Below are positions 19,746 to 26,325 of a stretch of DNA of 64,000 nucleotides, piece by piece (position 1 is the first letter of the stretch; each line of letters starts with the position of its first letter). A program made the position numbers and the translations under genes. The notes under the pieces are model-generated. The model did no database searches. It saw only the letters and a program-made list of their open reading frames with translations, and was not told the DNA's origin. The stretch comes from Amycolatopsis solani (GTDB lineage: Bacteria > Actinomycetota > Actinomycetes > Mycobacteriales > Pseudonocardiaceae): the NCBI RefSeq assembly GCF_033441515.1, contig NZ_JAWQJT010000003.1, positions 682,001 through 746,000 of the forward strand, read 5' to 3'.

Positions 19746-20705
19746 GTGCCGTTCACCAGCCTCGTCGCCCGTCTGCCGTTTCCGTCCGCCGCCGTGCAGC
19801 GGGCCGTCGGGATCGCCGCGGTCCTCGCGCAGGCGCTGATCGGCGTCACCGGCTCCATCGTGCGCGTCACCGGCTCCGGGCTCGGCTGCCCGACCTGGCC
19901 GCAGTGCGTCGCCGGCAGCCTCGTGCCGAAGCACGACTCCGGCATCGACGCGCTCAACCAGTGGATCGAGTTCGGCAACCGGCTGCTCACCGGCGTCGTC
20001 ATCCTGGTCGCCGCGGTCGCCGTCGTCACGGCGTGGCGCGTGCAGATCGACCACCCGGGCCGCAAGCGCCTGGTGAAGCTGGCCTGGACGATGCCCGGCG
20101 GCGTGGTGCTGCAGGCCGTCGTCGGCGGGCTCACCGTGCTCGCGAAGCTGGAGTGGTGGACGGTCGCGATCCACTTCCTCGCCACCACTCCCCTCGTCTG
20201 GCTCGCCGTCCTGCTGCTGCGCGCGTTCCGCGAAGGCGACGAGCCCGCGCGGTCACTGGTGCCCGGCCGCTCGGTCCTGGTCGCGCTGGCCGTCGTGATG
20301 TGGCTGGTGCTCGCGGCCGGCACAACGGTCACCGGCGCCGGCCCGCACAGCGGCGACATCAACACGCACCGCCTGGCCGTCTCGGTGGAGACGCTCGCCC
20401 AGGTCCACGGCGGGCTCCTGGTGCTCTACCTGCTGCTGCTGGCCGTGTTCGGCCTGCAGCTGCTGCGTGCCGGCGCGCCGAAGAGCCTGTGGCAGCGCTA
20501 CACCGTGGTGTGGGTGGTCGCGGTCGCCCAGGGCGGGCTCGGTTCGCTGCAGTACGCGCTGGGCGTGCCGGAGGCGATGGTGTCGTTCCACGTCCTCGGC
20601 GCGATGGCGGTCATCATCGCGACGGCGTCCCTGTGGACCGGCAGCCGCGACCGCGGCCCGGCGATCTCGCTGGCACCCGCGTCCCGCGAACTCGCCGCCG
20701 CCTGA
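19746..20705 (+). CDS. ctaA: Haem A synthase (COX15/CtaA)
   Basis: 319 aa, eight predicted membrane helices in two four-helix halves. It has conserved GSGLGCPTWPQC, IEFGNRLLTG, and haem-ligand histidines in IHFLATTPL, NTHRLAV, QVHGGLL and SFHVLGA. It oxidises haem O to haem A for cytochrome c oxidase and works with CtaB (29.2-30.2 kb). The GTG at 19746 is preferred for its -10 spacing. Confidence 0.93.
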   Translation: MPFTSLVARLPFPSAAVQRAVGIAAVLAQALIGVTGSIVRVTGSGLGCPTWPQCVAGSLVPKHDSGIDALNQWIEFGNRLLTGVVILVAAVAVVTAWRVQIDHPGRKRLVKLAWTMPGGVVLQAVVGGLTVLAKLEWWTVAIHFLATTPLVWLAVLLLRAFREGDEPARSLVPGRSVLVALAVVMWLVLAAGTTVTGAGPHSGDINTHRLAVSVETLAQVHGGLLVLYLLLLAVFGLQLLRAGAPKSLWQRYTVVWVVAVAQGGLGSLQYALGVPEAMVSFHVLGAMAVIIATASLWTGSRDRGPAISLAPASRELAAA

Positions 20706-20768
20706 CCGCAACGCCACCTTAACTCCACGTCGGCGTGCCCGTTTCGCGCGTCGGATACTGTTCGCGCC

Positions 20769-21686
20769 ATGACCTCGCGCGCCGCCCCCAAGCCGCTGAT
20801 CTCCCACCGCCGCGGCACGGGCGAGATGATCGTGCTCAAGACGTTCCTGCTGGTGCCCTTCGCGGCGCTGCTCATCGCCGTCCCGCTGGTCTGGGGCTGG
20901 GGCATGACCTGGCTCGACCTGGTCCTCGCGGCGGCGTTCTACGTCTTCGCGACGCTGGGGGTGACGGTCGGCTACCACCGCTACTTCACCCACGGCGCGT
21001 TCAAGGCCTCGCGCCCGCTGCGGGTGGTGCTGGCCATCGCGGGCAGCATGGCGGTCCAGGGTTCGGTGATCTTCTGGGTGGCCAGCCACCGCCGCCACCA
21101 CGCGTTCGCCGACCGCGAGGGCGACCCGCACTCCCCCTGGCTCTTCGGCACCACGCCGTCGGCGCTCCTGCGTGGCTTCTGGCACGCGCACATGGGCTGG
21201 ATGTTCGGCCGCGAGGTGACCAACGCGGACCGCTTCGCCCCGGACCTGGTGGCGGACGGCGACCTGCGGTGGGTCAGCCGCCACTTCTGGCTGTGGATCA
21301 CGCTGAGCCTGGCCCTCCCGGCCGTGCTGGGCGGGCTGCTTTCGTGGTCGTGGTGGGGAATGGTGACGGCGTTCTTCTGGGCCGGCCTGGTGCGGATCGC
21401 GTTCCTGCACCACGTGAGCTGGTCGGTGAACTCGGTGTGCCACCTGATCGGCGAGCGCCCGTTCGCCAGCCGCGACCGCGCCGCCAACTTCTGGCCGCTG
21501 GCGGTGCTTTCGATGGGCGAGTCCTGGCACAACTCGCACCACGCGGACCCGACGTGCGCGCGGCACGGGGTGCTGCGCGGGCAGGTCGACATCTCGGCGC
21601 GGGTGATCCGGACGTTCGAGCAACTGGGCTGGGCGACGGACGTCCGGTGGCCGCGAGCGGATCGGCTGGCCGCCAAGCGGGCCTGA
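20769..21686 (+). CDS. Membrane fatty acyl-CoA desaturase
   Basis: 305 aa with four to five membrane helices and the three di-iron His boxes HRYFTH, HRRHH and HNSHH at normal spacing. This is the Delta9 stearoyl-CoA desaturase type (mycobacterial DesA3-like). It introduces a double bond with O2 and an electron-transfer partner not seen here. The ATG is 7 nt after the -10 TACTGT (20756-20761), suggesting a leaderless mRNA. Confidence 0.92.
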   Translation: MTSRAAPKPLISHRRGTGEMIVLKTFLLVPFAALLIAVPLVWGWGMTWLDLVLAAAFYVFATLGVTVGYHRYFTHGAFKASRPLRVVLAIAGSMAVQGSVIFWVASHRRHHAFADREGDPHSPWLFGTTPSALLRGFWHAHMGWMFGREVTNADRFAPDLVADGDLRWVSRHFWLWITLSLALPAVLGGLLSWSWWGMVTAFFWAGLVRIAFLHHVSWSVNSVCHLIGERPFASRDRAANFWPLAVLSMGESWHNSHHADPTCARHGVLRGQVDISARVIRTFEQLGWATDVRWPRADRLAAKRA

Positions 21687-21759
21687 GCTCACCCACGGTA
21701 ATCTCTTCTCGCGGACAGTAGTCCGCTGGTCCGAACAAGTACACAGAGGGAGAGAGCGC

Positions 21760-21819
21760 GTGGTGCACCACGACCACGCCGGTGGCGGCGGCGAAGGCGG
21801 CGGCAACACCGGCAACTGA
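21760..21819 (+). CDS. Putative 19-aa His/Gly-rich peptide
   Basis: GTG start with AGGGAGAG upstream. The product is MVHHDHAGGGGEGGGNTGN. It has its own candidate promoter (TAATCT at 21699-21704), a short hairpin (CGGAC/GTCCG around 21712-21725) and a terminator 27 nt after the stop, so it could be the only message of a transcript of about 170 nt. The HHDH group could bind metal. It may instead be part of a small RNA. No homologue is recognised. Confidence 0.4.
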   Translation: MVHHDHAGGGGEGGGNTGN

Positions 21820-21845
21820 GGTCAGCGCTCTCCGGGGAAGGGAAT

Positions 21846-21878
21846 GAAGCCACGTTGGCGTGATGTGGCTTCGTTTTC
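21846..21878 (+). terminator. Intrinsic terminator of the small-peptide transcript
   Basis: GAAGCCAC (21846-21853) and GTGGCTTC (21865-21872) form an 8-bp stem followed by GTTTTC. It reads on the + strand and overlaps the last codon of the convergent gene. Confidence 0.6.
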
Positions 21879-23040
21879 ACCGCTCCGGCCACCTGAACGC
21901 GATGCCGTACTCCTCCCGCGGCTGGCAAGCCCCTTCGAAGGTGTGCTGCACGAACCCGTCGCCGACGTCGAGCAGGCGTGGATCACCCGGCGCCGGCCGC
22001 CGCAGCCGCTCCACCTCGAGCTGCTCCGCGTACCACCAGCAGGCTTCCGGCAAGCAGGCTTCGTCGAACTTGACCCGGATCGTCAGCCCGCCCGGCGCCA
22101 CGCCGTGGTGATCGACCTTGACGCTGATCCACCTCCGCTCCTCGTCGAGTTTCCGGTCCAGCGCCTCGGAAACGAACGCGTAGGGCTCGTCCAGCCGCAG
22201 TTTCCGCCGGAAGCGCAGCCTGGCCGTCACGGGGTCGCCCGGGTCTTCGCCGGGCACCGCGACCAGGCGGCAGTTCCACAGGGCCACCACGGGCAGCTCG
22301 GTGAGGTTCCCGCTCCACCCCGTCCCCGCTTGGACGTCGTAGCCGTCGAGACCGTCTTGGCGAGCGACCACGTCCCGCTCGGTGATGCGGCGCAACGCCG
22401 TCCGCCGGTGCATGACGACGGTGACGAGCATCCGCGCCACGAACACCGGCTGCGCGCCTTCGGAAGGAGTGCGGAACCCCTCCGGGACCCCGCCGCCGGG
22501 CAGGGTTCCCGCCATGGCCGAACGTCCGATCTCCACGTAGGGCAGCCAGTCTTCGCCCTCGAGGTGGCCGAGCCGGCCCGCGACGGCGGCGGCGAGCATT
22601 TCGAGCGCGCCGGCCCAGGCTTTGTTCATCGGCGTGTTCGACAGCGGTTTCCGGCCCCCGAAAAGACCGCGCACGTCGGCCAGCTGGCCGAACCGTTCGC
22701 CGAGGGTCGGCGCCCAGCCGCTGTCCGGAACGGGCGGCAGCCGGAACGCCGCCAGCAGCACGAAATGCTCCCGCGGTTCCACCACCGAGCCCAGCTTGCC
22801 GATTTCGTCGACGACCAGTCCCCAGATCGCGCACGCGCGCGATTCCGGCGTGGCCGACGGCAGCGAAGCGGTCGGGCCGACGAGACAGCCGAGCACGGTC
22901 GCGGTGCCGCCCGACGAGGATTCGGCCGCACGCCGGAGCGCGCCGAGCAGGTCGTCGTCGCGGCGCCGGGCCAGCGATCCCAGCGCCGCCTTTTCGGGAA
23001 GCCCCGGCAAAGATCGACAATCCGCAGAAAAGTCCGGCAA
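21877..23040 (-). CDS. Uncharacterised protein, 387 aa
   Basis: Not recognised. A TTG start at 23040 is chosen because GGAGGTG lies 7 nt upstream on the - strand. An upstream in-frame TTG at 23064 has no such site. The product has ARRRDDDLLGALRRAA near the N-terminus, then ACAIWGLVVDEIGKLG, LSNTPMNKAWAGALEMLAAAVAG and a C-terminal half rich in charged beta-strand-like sequence (RLRFRRKLRLDEPYAFV, ISVKVDHHGVAPGG). There is no signal peptide, membrane helix or known motif. Codon use is normal for the genome. Divergent from the 58-aa membrane protein across about 100 bp. Confidence 0.6.
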   Translation of the reverse strand: MPDFSADCRSLPGLPEKAALGSLARRRDDDLLGALRRAAESSSGGTATVLGCLVGPTASLPSATPESRACAIWGLVVDEIGKLGSVVEPREHFVLLAAFRLPPVPDSGWAPTLGERFGQLADVRGLFGGRKPLSNTPMNKAWAGALEMLAAAVAGRLGHLEGEDWLPYVEIGRSAMAGTLPGGGVPEGFRTPSEGAQPVFVARMLVTVVMHRRTALRRITERDVVARQDGLDGYDVQAGTGWSGNLTELPVVALWNCRLVAVPGEDPGDPVTARLRFRRKLRLDEPYAFVSEALDRKLDEERRWISVKVDHHGVAPGGLTIRVKFDEACLPEACWWYAEQLEVERLRRPAPGDPRLLDVGDGFVQHTFEGACQPREEYGIAFRWPER

Positions 23041-23109
23041 GCAGAAACACCTCCGCACCACCAAAGATCATTTCCGATCGCAGCCCCGGCACGGCACCCT
23101 GAAAGGGGC

Positions 23110-23140
23110 GTACTAGTACACCATAGAGAGGGGTAGTACA
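23110..23140 (+). promoter_or_regulatory. Palindrome and direct repeat before the 58-aa ORF
   Basis: GTACTAGTAC (23110-23119) is a perfect palindrome. TAGTACA occurs at 23114-23120 and again at 23134-23140, 20 bp apart. GTACTAGTACA-like sites resemble operators of GntR/YtrA-type regulators, but none is encoded nearby. Confidence 0.35.
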
Positions 23141-23317
23141 GTGGGCAATGGTGAGCTCGGGTCCGGCCGCGACTATTCCCGGAGCCTGCGGAAATTGATC
23201 AAAGCCGGCCTCGCCGGAATCGGCGGGCTCTATTTGATCACCGGCTCGGTGGCGGTGACCACGATCGGCGCCGTCGTCGCGCTGGCGCTCGCCGCGGTGC
23301 AGCGAGCCGCCAGGTGA
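23141..23317 (+). CDS. Small single-span membrane protein, 58 aa
   Basis: GTG start, with GAGAGGGG about 9-12 nt upstream. The first 20 residues are polar ([18 protein letters not shown]). The rest is one or two hydrophobic stretches ([31 protein letters not shown]) ending QRAAR. Coding character is good (GC at third positions). The function is unknown. It stops exactly next to the convergent ATP-grasp gene. Confidence 0.55.
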   Translation: MGNGELGSGRDYSRSLRKLIKAGLAGIGGLYLITGSVAVTTIGAVVALALAAVQRAAR

Positions 23318-24178
23318 CTACGCCAGCTGCTGCCGCACCGCGGACGCGAACCGCATCGCCGCGGCCGGGTCCGCCTGGCGGAAGCCCAGGGACGGCTCCG
23401 TCAGTTCCAGCTCCAGCAGCAGCGGCTTCCCGTCCGCTCCGGTCACCAGGTCCACCCGGGCGTACAGCAGCTCCGCCCGCAGGATCCCCAGCAGCGCCGA
23501 CGCCGCGTCGAGGACGTCCTCGGCCAGCGCCACCGCTTCCGCGGGCGGCGAAGCCGCGGCCAGTTCCTCGGACAGGTACAGGCCCGAAGGATCCATTGTG
23601 GACCCCAGCATCGCGCCCTTCGAGAAGGCGTGCGAGTAGATCCCGCCCAGGTAAACCAGCGCCAGCTCGCCCGCGGTGTCCACACTGGACTGGTACGGCT
23701 GGATCAGCGCCGAGTGCCCTTCGGAATGCAGGGCGGCCACGTGCGAAGAGGCGTCGTCCCCGGCCGCGAACCGGGCCGCGCCGCGGGAACCCGCGCCCAC
23801 CGACGGCTTCACCACGAAGTCCGACGACGGGAACCGGGCGGTGTCACCGGGTGCGACCACCGAAGTCGGCACCACGGCCAGGCCCGCGTCGAGCAGCTCG
23901 GTCAGGTACGACTTGTCCGTGTTCCACCGGACGACGTCGGCGGAATTCAGCAACGTCGGCACCGACTCGCACCAGGCGAGGAACTCCGGGCGCCGGGACG
24001 CGTAGTCCCAGGTCGCACGCAGGATCACCGCGTCCGCCGCGGAAAAGTCGAACGAAGAATCCCAGGGCGCCCACGACACCGAGAAGCCCAGTGCCGACAG
24101 AGCGGGCACCACGGCGTCGTCGTCGCCGTCCCCCGAAGGGAGTTCCGCGCAGCTGACCAGGACCGCGGTGGGGCTCAC
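23318..24178 (-). CDS. ATP-grasp ligase, DcsG/RimK-like
   Basis: 286 aa. The pattern of an ATP-grasp domain is visible: VLRATWDYASRRPEFLAW, RWNTDKSYLTEL, DFVVKPSVGAGSRGAARF (ATP-binding Lys and Gly loop), LIQPYQ and the metal-binding LLLELELTEPSLGF. The N-terminal arrangement recalls the D-cycloserine cyclase DcsG and RimK-like ligases as I remember them. It should join a carboxylate to an amine via an acyl phosphate. Substrates are unknown. The GTG start overlaps the upstream stop (GTGA). Confidence 0.75.
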   Translation of the reverse strand: MSPTAVLVSCAELPSGDGDDDAVVPALSALGFSVSWAPWDSSFDFSAADAVILRATWDYASRRPEFLAWCESVPTLLNSADVVRWNTDKSYLTELLDAGLAVVPTSVVAPGDTARFPSSDFVVKPSVGAGSRGAARFAAGDDASSHVAALHSEGHSALIQPYQSSVDTAGELALVYLGGIYSHAFSKGAMLGSTMDPSGLYLSEELAAASPPAEAVALAEDVLDAASALLGILRAELLYARVDLVTGADGKPLLLELELTEPSLGFRQADPAAAMRFASAVRQQLA

Positions 24179-24474
24179 CGGCCCGCCATCTTGCGGCGGT
24201 GCTCCGGGCCGATCTTGGCCTGGTTGACCGTCTCCGCGTCCCAGGACGCGGCTTCGAGGTCTTCGACGGCTTCGACCAGCGCTTCGCCGGTCGCGACGGT
24301 GGGCACCACGACGTCGCCGAGCGCGCCATCGGCACCGACGAGCACCACGCGGGCGCCGGCCCGGCCGATGTTCTCCACCACCGCGCGGGACGGCTTGCCG
24401 TGCGCCTTCACGAACTTGCGCGCCGCGGTCAGCTGCGCGCTGGTCGGCGGGACCGTCTCTTCAGCTTCAGACAC
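24175..24474 (-). CDS. Conserved small protein, 99 aa
   Basis: Not recognised as a named family. GTG at 24474 gives MSEAEETVPPTSAQLTAARKF. The rest is soluble and mixed alpha/beta (GARVVLVGADGALGD, NQAKIGPEHRRKMAGR). A longer frame from a TTG at 24492 is possible. The GTGA overlap with the ATP-grasp gene implies they work together. Confidence 0.6.
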   Translation of the reverse strand: MSEAEETVPPTSAQLTAARKFVKAHGKPSRAVVENIGRAGARVVLVGADGALGDVVVPTVATGEALVEAVEDLEAASWDAETVNQAKIGPEHRRKMAGR

Positions 24475-24566
24475 GTCCCGAACGATAACCAAGAACCGGC
24501 CGGAACGCGGAACAGCGTGGCGTCGGCCATAGTTGGACCCGGGAGAACCCGACCCGAGGAGGACGC

Positions 24567-25535
24567 ATGCCCACCGCAGTGCAGGTGACGAAGACCGGCG
24601 GCCCGGAAGTGCTCGAACCGGCCGAAGTGGACGTCCCGGCCCCGCAGGCCGGCGAGCTGCTGGTGGACGTCGCCGCGGCCGGGGTCAACTACATCGACAC
24701 CTACCAGCGCCAGGGCATCTACCCGATGGAGCTGCCGGTCGTGCTCGGCCTCGAGGGTGCCGGCACGGTCGTCGAAGCGGGCGCCGGCTCGGGCTTCGCG
24801 GCCGGTGACCGCGTCGCGTGGCAGGGCTCGCTCGGCAGCTACGCGGCCCGCAAGCTGGTGCCGGCGTCGATCGCCGTGCGGGTGCCCGAGGGCGTCTCCC
24901 TGGAGACCGCCGCCGCGACCATGCTGCAGGGCATGACCGCGCACTACCTGGTCGCCTCGACGTTCGAGGTCAAGGCGGGCCACGACGTCCTGGTGCACGC
25001 GGCCGCCGGCGGGGTCGGGCTGCTCCTGGTCCAGCTGGCGAAGGCACGCGGTGCCCGCGTCATCGGCACGGTGTCGACCGAGGAGAAGGAGAAGCTCGCG
25101 CGCGAGGCCGGCGCCGACGAGGTGATCCGCTACGACCGCGACGACTTCGCCCAGCTCACCCGGGAGCTGACCGGCGGCGAGGGCGTCGACGTCGTCTACG
25201 ACGGCGTCGGCAAGGACACCGTGGACGGCAGCCTCGCCAGCCTCAAGATCCGCGGCCTGCTGGCGCTGTTCGGCGCCTCCAGCGGCCCGGTCCCGCCCCT
25301 GGACCCGCAGCGCCTCAACTCGGGCGGCTCGCTGTACCTGACCCGCCCGACGTCCGCGCACTACACGCGCACGCGCGAGGAGATCGACTGGCGCTCGAAG
25401 GAGCTGTTCGACGCGATCCTCGCGGGCGAGCTGACCGTCCGCATCGGCGGCAAGTACCCCCTGTCCGACGCGCGCAAGGCCCACGAAGACCTGCAGGCCC
25501 GCCGGACGACCGGCAAGCTGCTGCTCATCCCTTGA
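24567..25535 (+). CDS. qor: NADPH:quinone oxidoreductase (zinc-free MDR family)
   Basis: 322 aa. It has an N-terminal GroES-like domain with GVNYIDTYQRQGIYP and the cofactor fold with HAAAGGVGLLLVQLAK; no zinc-ligand cysteines. It matches Qor/QOR1-type quinone reductases of about 325 aa. It reduces quinones with NADPH. GAGGAGG precedes the ATG. Candidate -10 CATAGT at about 24531. The 3' end overlaps the convergent cold-shock-like gene by 11 bp. Confidence 0.92.
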   Translation: MPTAVQVTKTGGPEVLEPAEVDVPAPQAGELLVDVAAAGVNYIDTYQRQGIYPMELPVVLGLEGAGTVVEAGAGSGFAAGDRVAWQGSLGSYAARKLVPASIAVRVPEGVSLETAAATMLQGMTAHYLVASTFEVKAGHDVLVHAAAGGVGLLLVQLAKARGARVIGTVSTEEKEKLAREAGADEVIRYDRDDFAQLTRELTGGEGVDVVYDGVGKDTVDGSLASLKIRGLLALFGASSGPVPPLDPQRLNSGGSLYLTRPTSAHYTRTREEIDWRSKELFDAILAGELTVRIGGKYPLSDARKAHEDLQARRTTGKLLLIP

Positions 25536-25746
25536 CCCACACCGCGCGCCAGTGGAAGCCGTCCTGCTCGGCGCGCTCGGCGGTGAACTCGACCTCGGCA
25601 CCCGCGAGCAGCTCCCGGAACGCCCCCGGCGGCCCCTCGACCATCGAGTAGTGCACCCAGACGGGGTCGTCGAAGCCCGGCGCTTCGACGACCCCCCAGC
25701 CGTCGTCACGGTGCCATTCCCGCACGCGGCCGCGGTGCACGGTCAC
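25525..25746 (-). CDS. Cold-shock-domain-like small protein
   Basis: 73 aa from the GTG at 25746. VTVHRGRVREWHRDDGWGVVEAPGF and DPVWVHYSMVEG follow the beta-barrel pattern of a cold-shock (OB) domain (GRVxxWxxxxGWGVV, then VHxS), with the usual second half EVEFTAERAEQDGFHWRAVWV. The RNP aromatic residues are partly altered, so nucleic-acid binding is likely but not certain. It follows the FKBP gene by 2 nt and should be cotranscribed with it. Confidence 0.72.
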   Translation of the reverse strand: MTVHRGRVREWHRDDGWGVVEAPGFDDPVWVHYSMVEGPPGAFRELLAGAEVEFTAERAEQDGFHWRAVWVKG

Positions 25747-25748
25747 GG

Positions 25749-26315
25749 CTAGCCCTGGTTGCCCGGCACCGACACGGCGTCCGTCACGAACACCAGGGTC
25801 TCGTTCGGCTTGATCCCGCGGCCGCCCTCGCCGTACGCCAGGTCCGGCGGGATGATCAGGAGGCGGCGGCCGCCCTGTTTGATGCCGGTCAGGCCCTGGT
25901 CCCAGCCCGGGATGACCTCGCCCGCGCCCAGGTTCAGGTCGAACGTCTCGCCGCGGTCGTACGAATTGTCGAGCACCTTCTTGTCCGACCACGTCACCAG
26001 CAGGTAGTTCATCTTCAGCTGCTGGCCGGCCTTGGCCGGGTTGCCGGTGCCGTCGGACAGGTCCTTCGTGATCAGCTTCTTCGGCGGGTCGCAGTCGGCC
26101 GGGATGGTGATTTCGGGCTTCTCGCCGAACTTCCCCGTCGTCTTGACGTCGTCCGCGGTGCACTCGCGGCCCTTGCTCTGGGTCGCCTGGGCGGCGTCCG
26201 TCGAGGGGACGGGCGGGCCCGCCGGGGCCGCCGTTCCGGTCTTGGCGTCCTGGCCGCAGGCGGCCAGCGACAGCGCCGCCGCCGCGGCGACCACGAACTT
26301 CCCGATCTTCTGCAT
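25749..26315 (-). CDS. Lipoprotein with FKBP-type peptidyl-prolyl isomerase domain
   Basis: 188 aa. It has a lipoprotein signal (KIGKFVVAAAAALSLAACG, lipobox LAAC), a Thr/Ala/Pro-rich linker, then an FKBP domain with VLDNSYDRGETFDLNLG, EVIPGWDQGLTGIKQGGRRLLIIPPDLAYG and ETLVFVTDAVSV. It folds secreted proteins at the outer face of the membrane. The ATG at 26315 is supported by the signal sequence; an upstream in-frame start is rejected. Confidence 0.92.
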   Translation of the reverse strand: MQKIGKFVVAAAAALSLAACGQDAKTGTAAPAGPPVPSTDAAQATQSKGRECTADDVKTTGKFGEKPEITIPADCDPPKKLITKDLSDGTGNPAKAGQQLKMNYLLVTWSDKKVLDNSYDRGETFDLNLGAGEVIPGWDQGLTGIKQGGRRLLIIPPDLAYGEGGRGIKPNETLVFVTDAVSVPGNQG

Positions 26316-26325
26316 GCGAGGCACC

